Assembly (NCBI RefSeq): GCF_900010755.1
Contig: NZ_CZJT01000106.1
Span: 124,001-188,000, forward strand
DNA length: 64,000 nucleotides
Source of the DNA: Paeniglutamicibacter antarcticus
GTDB lineage: Bacteria > Actinomycetota > Actinomycetes > Actinomycetales > Micrococcaceae
Direction: 5' to 3'
Positions 31,301-40,087 of this stretch are shown here, in pieces (positions within the stretch are counted from its first letter, which is position 1; each line of letters opens with the position of its first letter). The notes beneath the pieces were generated by a model. The model did not search any database. It was not told where the DNA came from and saw only the letters and a list, made by a program, of their open reading frames with translations. The position numbers and the translations under genes were made by a program.

Positions 31301-31752
31301 ATGGCACGGTTTGACGTCGGCGATGCCTTGGACGGTGCCATCGCCAGCATCTTCGTCATCGGCGCATTCAGCGCCAGCTTGACTGAAGGTCCGCTCATGG
31401 AACCCGGATTTGGCTTCATCGCCTGGATTGGAACGCTGGTCTCGCCCCTCGAGGAGATTCTGGTGTTGCTGATGAAGGCCATTGACCTTTTATGGCCCGA
31501 TTCCAGGTGCTCCCACGCGTGGCAGGGTGGCAGGGTGGCAAAATACGTGAACTCGCAGCCCTGCCAATGGCGCTGATTGGAACGAAGCTCTCTATCGCGT
31601 GCTCGTCGGTTCTCACGTTCGTTCCGTCTTTCGGCGCCGGCCTGGGGCTGGTTTCAACGGGGTGTTGCAGCGATTCTTGGCTTTGCGCTGATTCCGCTCT
31701 TGGGCCTGTGCTGGATGGTTCAGGGACTGACCTTTCCCAGCCGAAGGCTTGA
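31301..31752 (+). pseudogene. Probable decayed membrane-protein gene with frameshifts
   Basis: Between the response regulator and the VOC gene the sequence keeps codon bias in successive frames without one intact frame. From 31301 the frame encodes MARFDVGDALDGAIASIFV and FGFIAWIGTLVSPLEEILVL. A tandem 8-bp repeat, TGGCAGGG twice at 31520-31535, is followed by coding-like sequence in the frame that removal of one copy would restore (GKIRELAALPMALIGTKL). Further on, a third segment (GVAAILGFALIPLLGLCW) is in the original frame again. At least two lesions are therefore implied. No family recognised. Confidence 0.4.
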
Positions 31753-31783
31753 ACCTGCGGCCCGCCACAACCGCGGGGCTTGG

Positions 31784-32140
31784 CTACCAGCTGACCAAAC
31801 AGAACGGGTGGCGTTGCGGGTCAAGGAAAACCCTGAAGGTTTTTGACCCGGCACCCATCGAGGTGGCTCCCATGGCGAGCACTTCGACCTCGGCCAAATC
31901 CAGGTCCTTGACCTTCACATCGATATGGGCCTGCTGCGGGTGCACATGCCCGGGCCATTCCGGTGCCACATACGGATCCACCCGCTGGAAAGCTATGGCA
32001 GGGCGATCGGGGGCGTCCCCGATGCCGACCCAGTTTTCGTCGTTCTCAACGCGCACCATGCCCAGCAGCTGTTCGTAAAAAGCCGCCAGCTTTTCCGGGT
32101 TTTCGCAGTCGATGACAAGTGCCTGCCATGATCCGATCAT
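31784..32140 (-). CDS. VOC-family (glyoxalase/bleomycin-resistance fold) protein
   Basis: A single-domain protein of 118 residues with the vicinal-oxygen-chelate pattern. It opens with ALVIDCENPEKLAAFYEQLLG, has a central FQRVDPYVAPEWPGHVHPQQAHIDVKV-type strand region carrying the metal-ligand histidine, and ends DPQRHPFCLV. Members range from dioxygenases and isomerases to drug-binding proteins, so no activity can be assigned. ATG 32140 is preceded by GAAGGG at a suitable distance; the upstream extension of the frame is not supported. Confidence 0.82.
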   Translation of the reverse strand: MIGSWQALVIDCENPEKLAAFYEQLLGMVRVENDENWVGIGDAPDRPAIAFQRVDPYVAPEWPGHVHPQQAHIDVKVKDLDLAEVEVLAMGATSMGAGSKTFRVFLDPQRHPFCLVSW

Positions 32141-32376
32141 GATGGTTGGCCCTTCGGCTCGGTGTAATCGGGAATGGGGAGGTAACAGGAATGGGGAGCC
32201 AGTTCCCTCCATCAGTATGACCCGACGGGCATCCTACTTCCAGACCGGGGCGGCAACCGCCAACGGCGCTTCACCGGCCACCGCCCGATTCCCCTGTCGC
32301 GGCGTCGAAATGCCGTGGCGACCAGCAGGGGGCCGCCAGTTTCCGGGCATTGATCCCCAGTGATGCGTGTGCAGGC

Positions 32377-33291
32377 TCAGAGTTTGTTGGCGGAGTCTCC
32401 GTGCAGCTCAATGGCAAGGTCCAACATTGCCTCGGCACTCCTTGAAAGCCTGACCATGCTGTTCCACACCATGGAAATCGGCACATGGCGGACCTCCGGG
32501 TGGATCGGGCGCACGGCTAGCGGTTTGCCTTCGTAGGAGAGATCCGCAAAGGGACGTTGCACCAGGATTGCGTAGCCCATGCCACGGGCAACCATCGAGC
32601 GGGTCACCTCGAAGTCGGTGGTCCGAAAACGGATCCAGGGGCTCAGCCCGGCAGATGAGAACATCATTTCGGTGTTTTCCCGGCTCGGATTCACATCGAG
32701 CAGGATCATTGGCTCGTGAACCATGTCAGCAAGCGCCAGGCGCTCCCTGCTTGCCAACGGATGGTCAGCGGCCAGGACCAGGGAGGGGACCGCATCTATC
32801 AGTCGTTTCCGTTCCAGGCCCGGCGGCACCGTCAGCTCATAGGCAATGGCCAGATCCAATTCACCGGAGAGCACCATCCTGTGGATTTCTTGCTGGGTTC
32901 CTGCATAGAAGTCCATTTCCACGTGGGGATACCGCTGCACGTACTCGGCCATGAGTTCGGCCAGGAGGGACGGAGCCAGCGCGGAATAGCATCCGACGGC
33001 AACCTTGCCGCGCAGCGTTTGCCCCGCAGCCGAGGCCATGTCTTGCAGGTCAGTCGCGGCATTGAGCAAGCCGCGGGCTTGCTCAAGCACGTATTGCCCG
33101 GAGGGAGTCAGGCTCACCCCGTGCGCCTTGCGACGGATCGTCAATTGGGAGTCGAACGCCCGCTCGAGTTCGTTGATGGCCCCGGTCACCGCCGAGGGCG
33201 AGAGCAACAGCGCCTGGGCCGCCGCGGAAATTGAACCGCACTCCCCGACCGCCACAAAACATTCGAGTTGCCGCAACGTGTACTTCGCCAC
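32377..33291 (-). CDS. LysR-family transcriptional regulator, divergent from the P450 gene
   Basis: A 304-residue LysR-type regulator. The N-terminal winged HTH reads LRQLECFVAVGECGSISAAA, then SPSAVTGAINELERAF. The C-terminal effector domain starts near GKVAVGCYSALAPSLLAELM. I choose GTG 33291 because GAGG lies 6-8 bases upstream; in-frame GTG codons at 33294 and 33303 are alternatives. It is divergent from the cytochrome P450 gene across about 110 bases that hold an inverted repeat of the LysR-box type, so it is the likely inducer-responsive activator of that operon. The paralogue at 36342-37259 has a similar length and layout. Confidence 0.9.
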   Translation of the reverse strand: MAKYTLRQLECFVAVGECGSISAAAQALLLSPSAVTGAINELERAFDSQLTIRRKAHGVSLTPSGQYVLEQARGLLNAATDLQDMASAAGQTLRGKVAVGCYSALAPSLLAELMAEYVQRYPHVEMDFYAGTQQEIHRMVLSGELDLAIAYELTVPPGLERKRLIDAVPSLVLAADHPLASRERLALADMVHEPMILLDVNPSRENTEMMFSSAGLSPWIRFRTTDFEVTRSMVARGMGYAILVQRPFADLSYEGKPLAVRPIHPEVRHVPISMVWNSMVRLSRSAEAMLDLAIELHGDSANKL

Positions 33292-33314
33292 CACACACCT
33301 CACTAAAACCGTTG

Positions 33315-33329
33315 ATATTTCACCAATAT
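33315..33329. promoter_or_regulatory. LysR-box-like inverted repeat in the P450 promoter region
   Basis: ATATT-TCACC-AATAT contains the T-N11-A pattern expected for a LysR recognition site. It lies between the divergent lysR and P450 genes. No experimental support. Confidence 0.55.
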
Positions 33330-33405
33330 TCGCACTTTACCCATGGTTATGCCGAGGGTCACACTTAGTGTTAAGAAGCCGTCATTCTCCAGGAGATCCA
33401 GCCAG

Positions 33406-34695
33406 ATGAGCCATTCAGCCGTTCCAACCGCCACCTGCCCGTTCACCGGGGCAAGCGCAATCGACGAAACCGCCACCGCCGCGGACGGGGCCTCCGCTTC
33501 GGCATCGTCCGCGGGCGCAGCAGGCGTCGAAGCCCCGGTCGCCGACTGGGTGACCATCCCGGACCTATACGAAAACCCGTTCCCGATCTACCAGCGACTG
33601 CGTGAGGAATCGCCGGTGCACTGGGTCCCGGCAGTCAACCGCTATATGGTCACCTCCTACGCGGCATGCCACGAGATCGAGCAGGACGAGGCCCGGTTCT
33701 CCGCCGACGAGCACAACTCGCTGATGAAGCGCTCTATGGGCCACTCCATGCTGCGCAAGGACAACCCCGCGCACCAGGTCGACCGTGACGCGTACGGCGC
33801 CACCCTGCGCCCGGGCACCATCAAGAAGCACTGGAACGCGATCTTCGAGGCCAACAACGAGAAGTACCTCGCGGAAATCCTGGACAAGGGCCCCGGCGCC
33901 GACTTCGTCTGGGACTACGCAGCCCCCTACACCGGTGAAAACCTCAGGCAGATCATGGGCTTCCATAACGCCACCCAGCAGGACATGCAGCGCTGGAGCC
34001 AGACACTGATCGACGGCACCGGCAACTATGCCGACGACCCGGAGGTCTGGGCCAAGGCCAAGGCATCCTCCGACGAGGTCGATGCAGCCATCGACGAGAT
34101 GCTGCCGTTCCTGTCCAAGAACCCCGATCCGTCGCTACTCTCGGGCCTGGCCTCAATGCCTATCCCACTGGAGGCGATCCGCGCCAATCTTAAGATGACG
34201 ATCGGCGGCGGGCTGAACGAGCCGCGCGATGTGCTGGCCACCACCGTGTGGGCCCTGCTTAAGAACCCCGACCAGCTTGCAGCGGTGAAGGCGGATCCTA
34301 AGCTGCACGCCGTTGCGTTTGAGGAGTCCGTCCGTTGGGTCGCCCCGATCGGGATGTACCCCCGCGAAACCACCACGGACTTGGTGTTGGAGGGTGTCAG
34401 GCTGCCGGCAGGCGCCCGGCTGGGTGTGGTGCTCGGTGCCGCCAACCGCGACCCGGAGGTCTTCGAAGATCCGGAGACCTTCAACATCTTCCGCCCCAAG
34501 AAGCCGCACCTGGGCTTCGGCGGCGGTGTGCACTTCTGTGCCGGAACCTGGATCGCCCGGGCACAGGTCGCCCAGATCGCCATGCCAGCGGTGTTCGAGA
34601 AGCTGCCGAACCTGCGCCTCGATCCGTCGGCCGAGACCGTCGACGCCGGCTGGGTCTTCCGCGGCATGACCAAGATGCCGGTGCTCTGGGGCTAA
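33406..34695 (+). CDS. Cytochrome P450 with atypical I-helix
   Basis: A soluble class I bacterial P450 of 429 residues. The heme-thiolate loop FGGGVHFCAG places the proximal cysteine at 378, and the ExxR motif is E307-x-x-R310. The I-helix segment at 267-273 is GGGLNEP, lacking the usual (A/G)Gx(D/E)T acid-alcohol pair. From memory the aromatic O-demethylase GcoA (CYP255A) has a comparable Glu-Pro there. An Ala/Ser-rich N-terminal extension of about 45 residues precedes the P450 fold. ATG 33406 follows AGGAG by 10 bases; the frame is open 21 codons upstream. Ferredoxin and reductase genes follow directly, giving a complete electron chain. The substrate is unknown; a small aromatic ether or similar catabolic substrate is only an inference. 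Confidence 0.92.
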   Translation: MSHSAVPTATCPFTGASAIDETATAADGASASASSAGAAGVEAPVADWVTIPDLYENPFPIYQRLREESPVHWVPAVNRYMVTSYAACHEIEQDEARFSADEHNSLMKRSMGHSMLRKDNPAHQVDRDAYGATLRPGTIKKHWNAIFEANNEKYLAEILDKGPGADFVWDYAAPYTGENLRQIMGFHNATQQDMQRWSQTLIDGTGNYADDPEVWAKAKASSDEVDAAIDEMLPFLSKNPDPSLLSGLASMPIPLEAIRANLKMTIGGGLNEPRDVLATTVWALLKNPDQLAAVKADPKLHAVAFEESVRWVAPIGMYPRETTTDLVLEGVRLPAGARLGVVLGAANRDPEVFEDPETFNIFRPKKPHLGFGGGVHFCAGTWIARAQVAQIAMPAVFEKLPNLRLDPSAETVDAGWVFRGMTKMPVLWG

Positions 34696-34752
34696 ACGGC
34701 CCCCGCATCCACTCCCCCGATTCTCCAGCCTTCCGCAAAGGATTCCCCCAAC

Positions 34753-35076
34753 ATGCCCACCATCACCTTTACCCAGCCCACCGGCGAAGCCACCGAAGTC
34801 ACCGTGGAGGAGGGCACCTCGCTGATGCGCGCCGCCGTCACCAACGGCATCGAGGGCATCGTCGGCGAATGCGGAGGCCAGGCCATGTGCGCCACCTGCC
34901 ATGTGTTCGTGCGTCCGGAGTTTGCCGGCCAGCTGGCGGATCTCAGTGCCGATGAGGACGAAATGCTTGACTGCACCACCGCCGAGCGCACCGAAGCCTC
35001 CCGTCTGGGGTGCCAGATCAAGATGAGCACCGAGCTTGACGGCATCGTCGTCGATGTTCCGTCGGACCAGGTTTAA
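34753..35076 (+). CDS. [2Fe-2S] ferredoxin, putidaredoxin/adrenodoxin type
   Basis: A 107-residue ferredoxin whose cluster ligands are C40-x5-C46-x2-C49 in GECGGQAMCATCH and C87 in RLGCQI. The pattern matches vertebrate-type ferredoxins that serve P450s and Rieske oxygenases. It lies 57 bases after the P450 gene and 4 bases before the reductase gene. It should carry electrons one at a time from the reductase to the P450. Confidence 0.95.
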   Translation: MPTITFTQPTGEATEVTVEEGTSLMRAAVTNGIEGIVGECGGQAMCATCHVFVRPEFAGQLADLSADEDEMLDCTTAERTEASRLGCQIKMSTELDGIVVDVPSDQV

Positions 35077-35080
35077 TTCC

Positions 35081-36328
35081 ATGGGAAACAACTGCGCGGA
35101 TTCGGTCCTCATCATCGGTGCGGGGCAGGCGGGCATCCAGGTTGCCGACTCCCTGCGCGCGGAGGGCCACACCGGACCCATCACCGTGTTGAACAACGAG
35201 GTTCACCACCCTTACCAGCGTCCTCCGCTGTCCAAGGACTACATGGGAGTTGATTGGCCCTCCGAACCGTTGCCGCTGCGCGGACCGGGCTTCCTTGAAG
35301 CCAAGGGCATCACGATGCTGGGAGCCGAGGCAACCTCAGTGGACACCGCTGCGCGAACCGTGCATCTTGCGGATGGCACCTCCATCGGATATTCCCAGCT
35401 GGTCTTTGCCACCGGCGCCGCCAACCGCCAGCTCCCCTGCCCGGGTGCCGACCTTGCGGGAGTCCACGCGCTGCGCACCCTGGATGATGCGCTGGGACTC
35501 CAAGATGCACTGTCCACCGCCCGGAAGGTGGTGGTGATCGGGGCCGGTTTCATTGGCCTCGAATTTGCTGCAGGGGCCAGGACACGTGGTCTTGATGTCA
35601 CGGTGCTGGAATTCGCACAGCGTCCCATGGGCCGCGCCCTCTCGGCGATGGCCTCAGACTGGTTTGCCGCCCGGCACCTGGCCGACGGGATCGATCTGCG
35701 CCTCAATGAGGGCGTGACGGCAATCCACGATGCCGGCGAGGGGCTGTCCGTTGAATCCACGGCAGGGCGTGCCTACCCGGCCGACCTGGTGCTCTACGGC
35801 GTGGGCGTGAATCCACGCACGGATCTGGCCGAAGCCGCCGGGCTTGAGGTACAGAACGGGATCGTTGTTGATGCAGCACTGCAAACCGCCGTTTCCGGAG
35901 TGTGGGCCGTCGGTGATTGCGCGTCATTCCAGCATGCGGCTTCGGGCGAACGCATGCGCCTCGAATCCGTGCAGAACGCCACCGACCAGGGCCGCCATGT
36001 GGCCCGCACCATCATGGGCGCCAATGCCGCATACTCGGAAACCCCGTGGTTCTGGAGCACCCAAGGACCAATCAGGTTACAGATCGCCGGTGTTTCACAT
36101 CCCGGGGATCTGCCGGTGATGATTGGGGACCCGGCTGCCGGCAAGTTCTCCATCGCGTTGTTGCGTGAAGGCAAGCTTGCCGCCGTGGAGTCGGTTAACT
36201 CGCCGGCCGACCACATTGCCGCCCGCAAACTTATCGGCCTCGGCCTCGAATTGACCGCCGGCGACATCACCACCGCGGGATTCACCTTCAAGGCACTGGC
36301 CAAGGAGGTACTGATGGTAGGGAGCTGA
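35081..36328 (+). CDS. FAD-dependent ferredoxin reductase
   Basis: A 415-residue NAD(P)H:ferredoxin reductase of the putidaredoxin-reductase type. The N-terminal FAD Rossmann motif is IIGAGQAG (residues 11-18). The substrate-side motif YQRPPLSKDYM follows, the NAD-binding VVIGAGFIGLEFAAG is at about 150-165, and the FAD-binding GVWAVGDCA is at about 273. The terminal reductase domain is present. I begin at ATG 35081, just after the ferredoxin stop; the frame is open upstream inside the ferredoxin gene. It completes the P450 electron-transfer chain. It ends 13 bases from the convergent second lysR gene. Confidence 0.94.
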   Translation: MGNNCADSVLIIGAGQAGIQVADSLRAEGHTGPITVLNNEVHHPYQRPPLSKDYMGVDWPSEPLPLRGPGFLEAKGITMLGAEATSVDTAARTVHLADGTSIGYSQLVFATGAANRQLPCPGADLAGVHALRTLDDALGLQDALSTARKVVVIGAGFIGLEFAAGARTRGLDVTVLEFAQRPMGRALSAMASDWFAARHLADGIDLRLNEGVTAIHDAGEGLSVESTAGRAYPADLVLYGVGVNPRTDLAEAAGLEVQNGIVVDAALQTAVSGVWAVGDCASFQHAASGERMRLESVQNATDQGRHVARTIMGANAAYSETPWFWSTQGPIRLQIAGVSHPGDLPVMIGDPAAGKFSIALLREGKLAAVESVNSPADHIAARKLIGLGLELTAGDITTAGFTFKALAKEVLMVGS

Positions 36329-36341
36329 TCCAGATGGGCCC

Positions 36342-37259
36342 TCAGCCCCGGCCCCAGGCACCCGCCATGACCGCGATGGAGTGTTCCAGGAGCGCTTCGG
36401 CCCGGGGGCTGAGCGTGGAGGCCCGTGGCCAGATGGCCACCACGGCGCTGGGGCTATTTGGCGGTTCGAGCGCCCGGATGGCCACCGGCAGTCCTTCCAA
36501 CGTTATCGACGGGTTGTTGGGCCTGGCCATGAGCAGACCGTAGCCCAAGCCGCGGCCCACCATGGCGCTGACCAGCACCGCCTGCGGCAGCGAATAGGCC
36601 TGGTTTGGGTGCAGCCCGGCATCGGCGAAAAGCAACTTGGTGTTTTCGGTACTCGGGCTGGACTCGTAGTTGATCAGGGGTTCGGATTCCAGCTCATGCA
36701 GCGCAATTGATTCCTTGGCTGCCAGCGGATGGTCCGGGTGCAACACCACTTCAAGGCGGGTTGCATAGATTTCGCGCTTGGCCAGCCCTGTGGGGAGCAA
36801 CAGGTCATAAACGATTGCAAGATCAAGTTCTCCGTTTTCCAATGCCGGAAGCAGGTCATCATGCGTGCCAACACGCACCGTCACATCGATATCAGGGTGC
36901 AGCGCCGGGAATCCTTCAAGGATGGAGGGCACCACGTGGCTGGCGAAGGAAGCAAAGCATCCAATCGCCACGGGCCCCCGCATCCGTCCGTCCGAACGGG
37001 GAAATGAACTGGCCAGTTCGGCCGAATCGGCCACGATACGCCGGGCCTTGAGGGCGAAGTACTGACCTGCAGGGGTCATGCGCACCCCGTGGGACTTGCG
37101 TCGCACGCAGAGCTGCTCGCCCACGATTTTCTCCACGGCCGTGATCGCTTGCGAGAGCGCCGATTCGGAGATGCTGAGTTCCCCGGCTGCCGAGGCAAGC
37201 GTCTGGTGGCGGGGCAATTCGGCCATCAGTTCCAGCTGTCGAAGGGAAAATCCAACCAT
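36342..37259 (-). CDS. LysR-family transcriptional regulator, divergent from the transporter gene
   Basis: A 305-residue LysR-type regulator with HTH segment LASAAGELSISESALSQAI followed by VEKIVGEQLCVRRKSHGV. The latter closely parallels RRKAHGV in the LysR at 32377-33291. Other shared stretches are GPVAIGCFASFASHVVPSIL and a GRGLGYGLL region. The two regulators appear to be paralogues, one for the P450 operon and one for the transporter. It reads toward the P450 operon and is divergent from the MHS transporter gene across 176 bases that carry direct and inverted AAGT/ACTT repeats. Confidence 0.9.
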   Translation of the reverse strand: MVGFSLRQLELMAELPRHQTLASAAGELSISESALSQAITAVEKIVGEQLCVRRKSHGVRMTPAGQYFALKARRIVADSAELASSFPRSDGRMRGPVAIGCFASFASHVVPSILEGFPALHPDIDVTVRVGTHDDLLPALENGELDLAIVYDLLLPTGLAKREIYATRLEVVLHPDHPLAAKESIALHELESEPLINYESSPSTENTKLLFADAGLHPNQAYSLPQAVLVSAMVGRGLGYGLLMARPNNPSITLEGLPVAIRALEPPNSPSAVVAIWPRASTLSPRAEALLEHSIAVMAGAWGRG

Positions 37260-37277
37260 TCTTCAGTCCAATCAAAG

Positions 37278-37299
37278 AAGTTGTGCACTTTAATGAAGT
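37278..37299. promoter_or_regulatory. Overlapping inverted repeats in the lysR-transporter intergenic region
   Basis: AAGT-N5-ACTT-N5-AAGT forms two overlapping inverted repeats with 5-base spacers, 18-40 bases upstream of the lysR start. This layout fits a LysR recognition plus activation site. Confidence 0.5.
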
Positions 37300-37435
37300 T
37301 TACCCAATCAATGTGGTCTGAAACACTGATAGGTGACGCATCACACTGCTTCGGATCGCGCGTCCCGGATCCGTCCCCAAGCAGTACTGCAACTCCCTGT
37401 CACGAACAGCCCGCTCAACGAGGAGCACTCGCACC

Positions 37436-38836
37436 ATGAGTTCAACCAGCACCCAATCGCAGGCCCAACGCGCCAATTCGCGTCGTGTGGCCTTCGCAAC
37501 CGTCATTGGCACCACCATCGAGTGGTACGACTTCTTCATCTACGCCACGGCCGCGGGCCTGATCTTTGCCGAGCTGTTCTTCAAGCCGGCCGGCGCGCAG
37601 ATCGGTTTGCTGCTTTCCTTCGCCTCCGTCGGCATCTCGTTCCTCTTCCGCCCGCTCGGCGCTTTCCTGGCCGGGCACTACGGCGACAAGATCGGCCGCC
37701 GCGCCATGCTGGTCATCACGCTGATCATGATGGGTGCCGCAACCACCTTGATCGGCGTGCTGCCGACCTACGCCACTGCCGGGGTCCTGGCCCCGATCAT
37801 GCTGCTGTTCCTTCGCATCCTGCAGGGCATTTCCGCCGGCGGCGAGTGGGGCGGCGCGGTGTTGATGGCCGTCGAGCACGCGCCGAAGAACCGCCGTGGA
37901 CGCGCAGGCGCGTTCCCGCAGTTGGGTGTCCCGCTGGGCATGCTGCTTGCCTCGGGCGTCATGGCCCTGATGACCGGCGTCATCTCACCGGGTGAACAGT
38001 TCCTGGCGTGGGGCTGGCGCGTGCCGTTCCTGCTGAGCATCGTGCTGATCGTCGTTGGCTTCCTGGTGCGCCGCGCCGTCGAGGAATCCCCGATCTTCGA
38101 GGAAATCGCCGCCAAGAAGCAGCAGACCAAGGTCCCGATCGTCGAGCTCTTCCGCAAGCACTGGCTGCTGGTCATCATTGCCGCACTGGTCTTCGCGGGC
38201 AACAACGCTGCAGGCTACATGACCACCGGCGGCTTCCTGCAGGCCTACACCACCAACCCGAACGGACCCATCGGCTTCGAGCGGACCCCGGTCCTGATTG
38301 CCGTGGCCTTTGCCGCGGCCATGTGGTTCATCTTCACGCTGCTTTCGGGCTACTTGTCGGACAAGATCGGGCGCAAGCGCACCTACCAGATCGGCTTCAC
38401 CTGCCAGGCGCTGGCCATCTTCCCGGTGTTCGCGCTGGTCAACACGGCCTCGCTGCCGATGCTGTACCTGGCCTTCGCGATCTTCGCCATCGGGCTGGGC
38501 CTCGGCTACGGCCCGCAGGCCGCCCTGTACTCCGAGCTGTTCCCGGCCTCGGTGCGTTTCTCCGGCGTCTCGATCTCCTACGCGCTCGGCGCCATCCTGG
38601 GCGGCGCGTTCGCCCCGATGATCGCCACCGCATTGGTCCAGGCAACCGGCGGCACCAATGCCGTCGGCCTGTACCTGCTAGTGATGACGCTGGTATCGCT
38701 GACCGCGGTTTCGCTGCTGCGCGACCGCAGCGGCATTGACCTGTCGATCAACAACCAGGCCCAGCAGGAGGTCGGTGCAACGATCTTCGACAAGCGCACG
38801 GCTCCTGCCTACGAGTCGGTACCTGCCGGAAAGTAA
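37436..38836 (+). CDS. MFS transporter, metabolite:H+ symporter (MHS) family
   Basis: A 466-residue 12-helix major facilitator. The MHS-family opening GTTIEWYDFFIYATAAG, the loop 2-3 motif GHYGDKIGRRAMLV, and RILQGISAGGEWGGAVLM are all characteristic of proline/betaine, shikimate, citrate and related organic-acid symporters. The matching second-half motif is LSDKIGRKRTYQIG. The gene has its own divergent LysR regulator and lies beside the P450 operon, so it probably imports the P450 substrate or a product. The exact substrate cannot be told. A bidirectional terminator follows. Confidence 0.9.
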   Translation: MSSTSTQSQAQRANSRRVAFATVIGTTIEWYDFFIYATAAGLIFAELFFKPAGAQIGLLLSFASVGISFLFRPLGAFLAGHYGDKIGRRAMLVITLIMMGAATTLIGVLPTYATAGVLAPIMLLFLRILQGISAGGEWGGAVLMAVEHAPKNRRGRAGAFPQLGVPLGMLLASGVMALMTGVISPGEQFLAWGWRVPFLLSIVLIVVGFLVRRAVEESPIFEEIAAKKQQTKVPIVELFRKHWLLVIIAALVFAGNNAAGYMTTGGFLQAYTTNPNGPIGFERTPVLIAVAFAAAMWFIFTLLSGYLSDKIGRKRTYQIGFTCQALAIFPVFALVNTASLPMLYLAFAIFAIGLGLGYGPQAALYSELFPASVRFSGVSISYALGAILGGAFAPMIATALVQATGGTNAVGLYLLVMTLVSLTAVSLLRDRSGIDLSINNQAQQEVGATIFDKRTAPAYESVPAGK

Positions 38837-38866
38837 GCAGTTCCCGGCACTGCAATAAGTGCACAG

Positions 38867-38925
38867 CAGGGGGCATGGTTGCCGCATCACCTCATCGTTG
38901 AGGAATGTGGCAACCATGCCCCCTG
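38867..38925. terminator. Bidirectional terminator between the transporter and fbpC
   Basis: A perfect 17-bp inverted repeat, CAGGGGGCATGGTTGCC / GGCAACCATGCCCCCTG, with a loop of about 25 bases. It lies between two convergent genes and can serve both. Confidence 0.82.
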
Positions 38926-38974
38926 TGTCGTAGGCGCAAAGCCCCTGACCCGGGAAAACGGGTAGCGCGTCCAC

Positions 38975-40087
38975 CTAGCCTTGCTCTTCGGGGAAGGCCA
39001 CGCCCTCGCCGACAACCCGTAAGTTCAGTTCCATGCCGGGGCGTGCCATCGCCGCATTCCAATGCCGGATGGTGATGGTTTCACCGCCTCCGCTAAGCCC
39101 GTCAACCGGTGACAACTTGATGCGGACAGTGGTTTCCGGGCCGAAGAACACGGTGTCCACCACGGTTCCCCTGATGGGGCCGTCGGAGGTGATGCGAATC
39201 TGTTCCGGGCGCAGCATCAAGCGCACCCGGCCCTGGACTGTTGCATGCCGCACCGGGATCCACCCCAGCGAACAGGTGGCCAGCGAACCCTGCAGCTGGG
39301 CATCGAGCATCACGGCATCGCCCAGGAACTCAGCGGTGTCGCGGTCTGCGGGCCTGGTGTAAACCGAGAACGGGCTCCCGGTTTGTGCCAGCGTTCCACC
39401 GCGCATGACCGCCACCTGGTCGGCGAATGACAGTGCCTCGCCCTGGTCGTGGGTCACCAAAATGGTGGTAACGGCTGCTTCGTGGAGCACGTCGGCCACG
39501 GCCTTGCGGGTGGCAACCCGTAGCCCGGCATCCAATGCGGAGAACGGCTCGTCAAGCAGCATGAGCTTCGGCTTCCGAGCCAACGCCCTGGCCAACGCCA
39601 CGCGCTGTTGCTGGCCGCCGGATATTTCGTGCGGGCGCCGCGCCCCCATGGAAGCCTCCAAGGAGACCATCTCCAGCAGCTGTGCCACGCGCTTGGCGGT
39701 GGCCGCCTTGCCGCCGAATTCGCGGTCCAGCCCAAAGGCGATGTTCTGGGCCACGCTCAGGTGCGGGAAAAGCGCCCCGTCCTGAGCCACGTAGCCGATC
39801 TCCCGTTTATGTGCCGGCACCCATGCCTCGCCGGCCACCCGCTGACCGTTGAGTTCGATGGTTCCCGTGTCGGGGTTTTCAAACCCGGCAATCAGGCGCA
39901 GCAGCGTGGTCTTGCCCGATCCGGAGGGGCCCACGATCGCGGTGGTCCCGCCCTCGGCGATGGCCAGGTTGACCCCGTTGAGCACCTGTTTGCTGCCAAA
40001 GCTCTTGAACAGGTTGGTGGTGCGCAGAAATGTCACCGCGGGCATGAGCCCGGAGATCTTGTGCGGTCTAGGCACTGCTTCGGTCAT
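38975..40087 (-). CDS. fbpC: Iron(III) ABC transporter ATP-binding protein
   Basis: A 370-residue ABC ATPase. Walker A GPSGSGKT is at 53-60, the signature [14 protein letters not shown] at about 154, and Walker [13 protein letters not shown] at about 174. The C-terminal third forms a TOBE-type regulatory domain ([22 protein letters not shown]), as in FbpC, PotA and CysA. Its start overlaps the permease stop by four bases. Assignment to iron rather than polyamine or sulfate import rests on the binding protein and the upstream iron box. Confidence 0.9.
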   Translation of the reverse strand: MTEAVPRPHKISGLMPAVTFLRTTNLFKSFGSKQVLNGVNLAIAEGGTTAIVGPSGSGKTTLLRLIAGFENPDTGTIELNGQRVAGEAWVPAHKREIGYVAQDGALFPHLSVAQNIAFGLDREFGGKAATAKRVAQLLEMVSLEASMGARRPHEISGGQQQRVALARALARKPKLMLLDEPFSALDAGLRVATRKAVADVLHEAAVTTILVTHDQGEALSFADQVAVMRGGTLAQTGSPFSVYTRPADRDTAEFLGDAVMLDAQLQGSLATCSLGWIPVRHATVQGRVRLMLRPEQIRITSDGPIRGTVVDTVFFGPETTVRIKLSPVDGLSGGGETITIRHWNAAMARPGMELNLRVVGEGVAFPEEQG

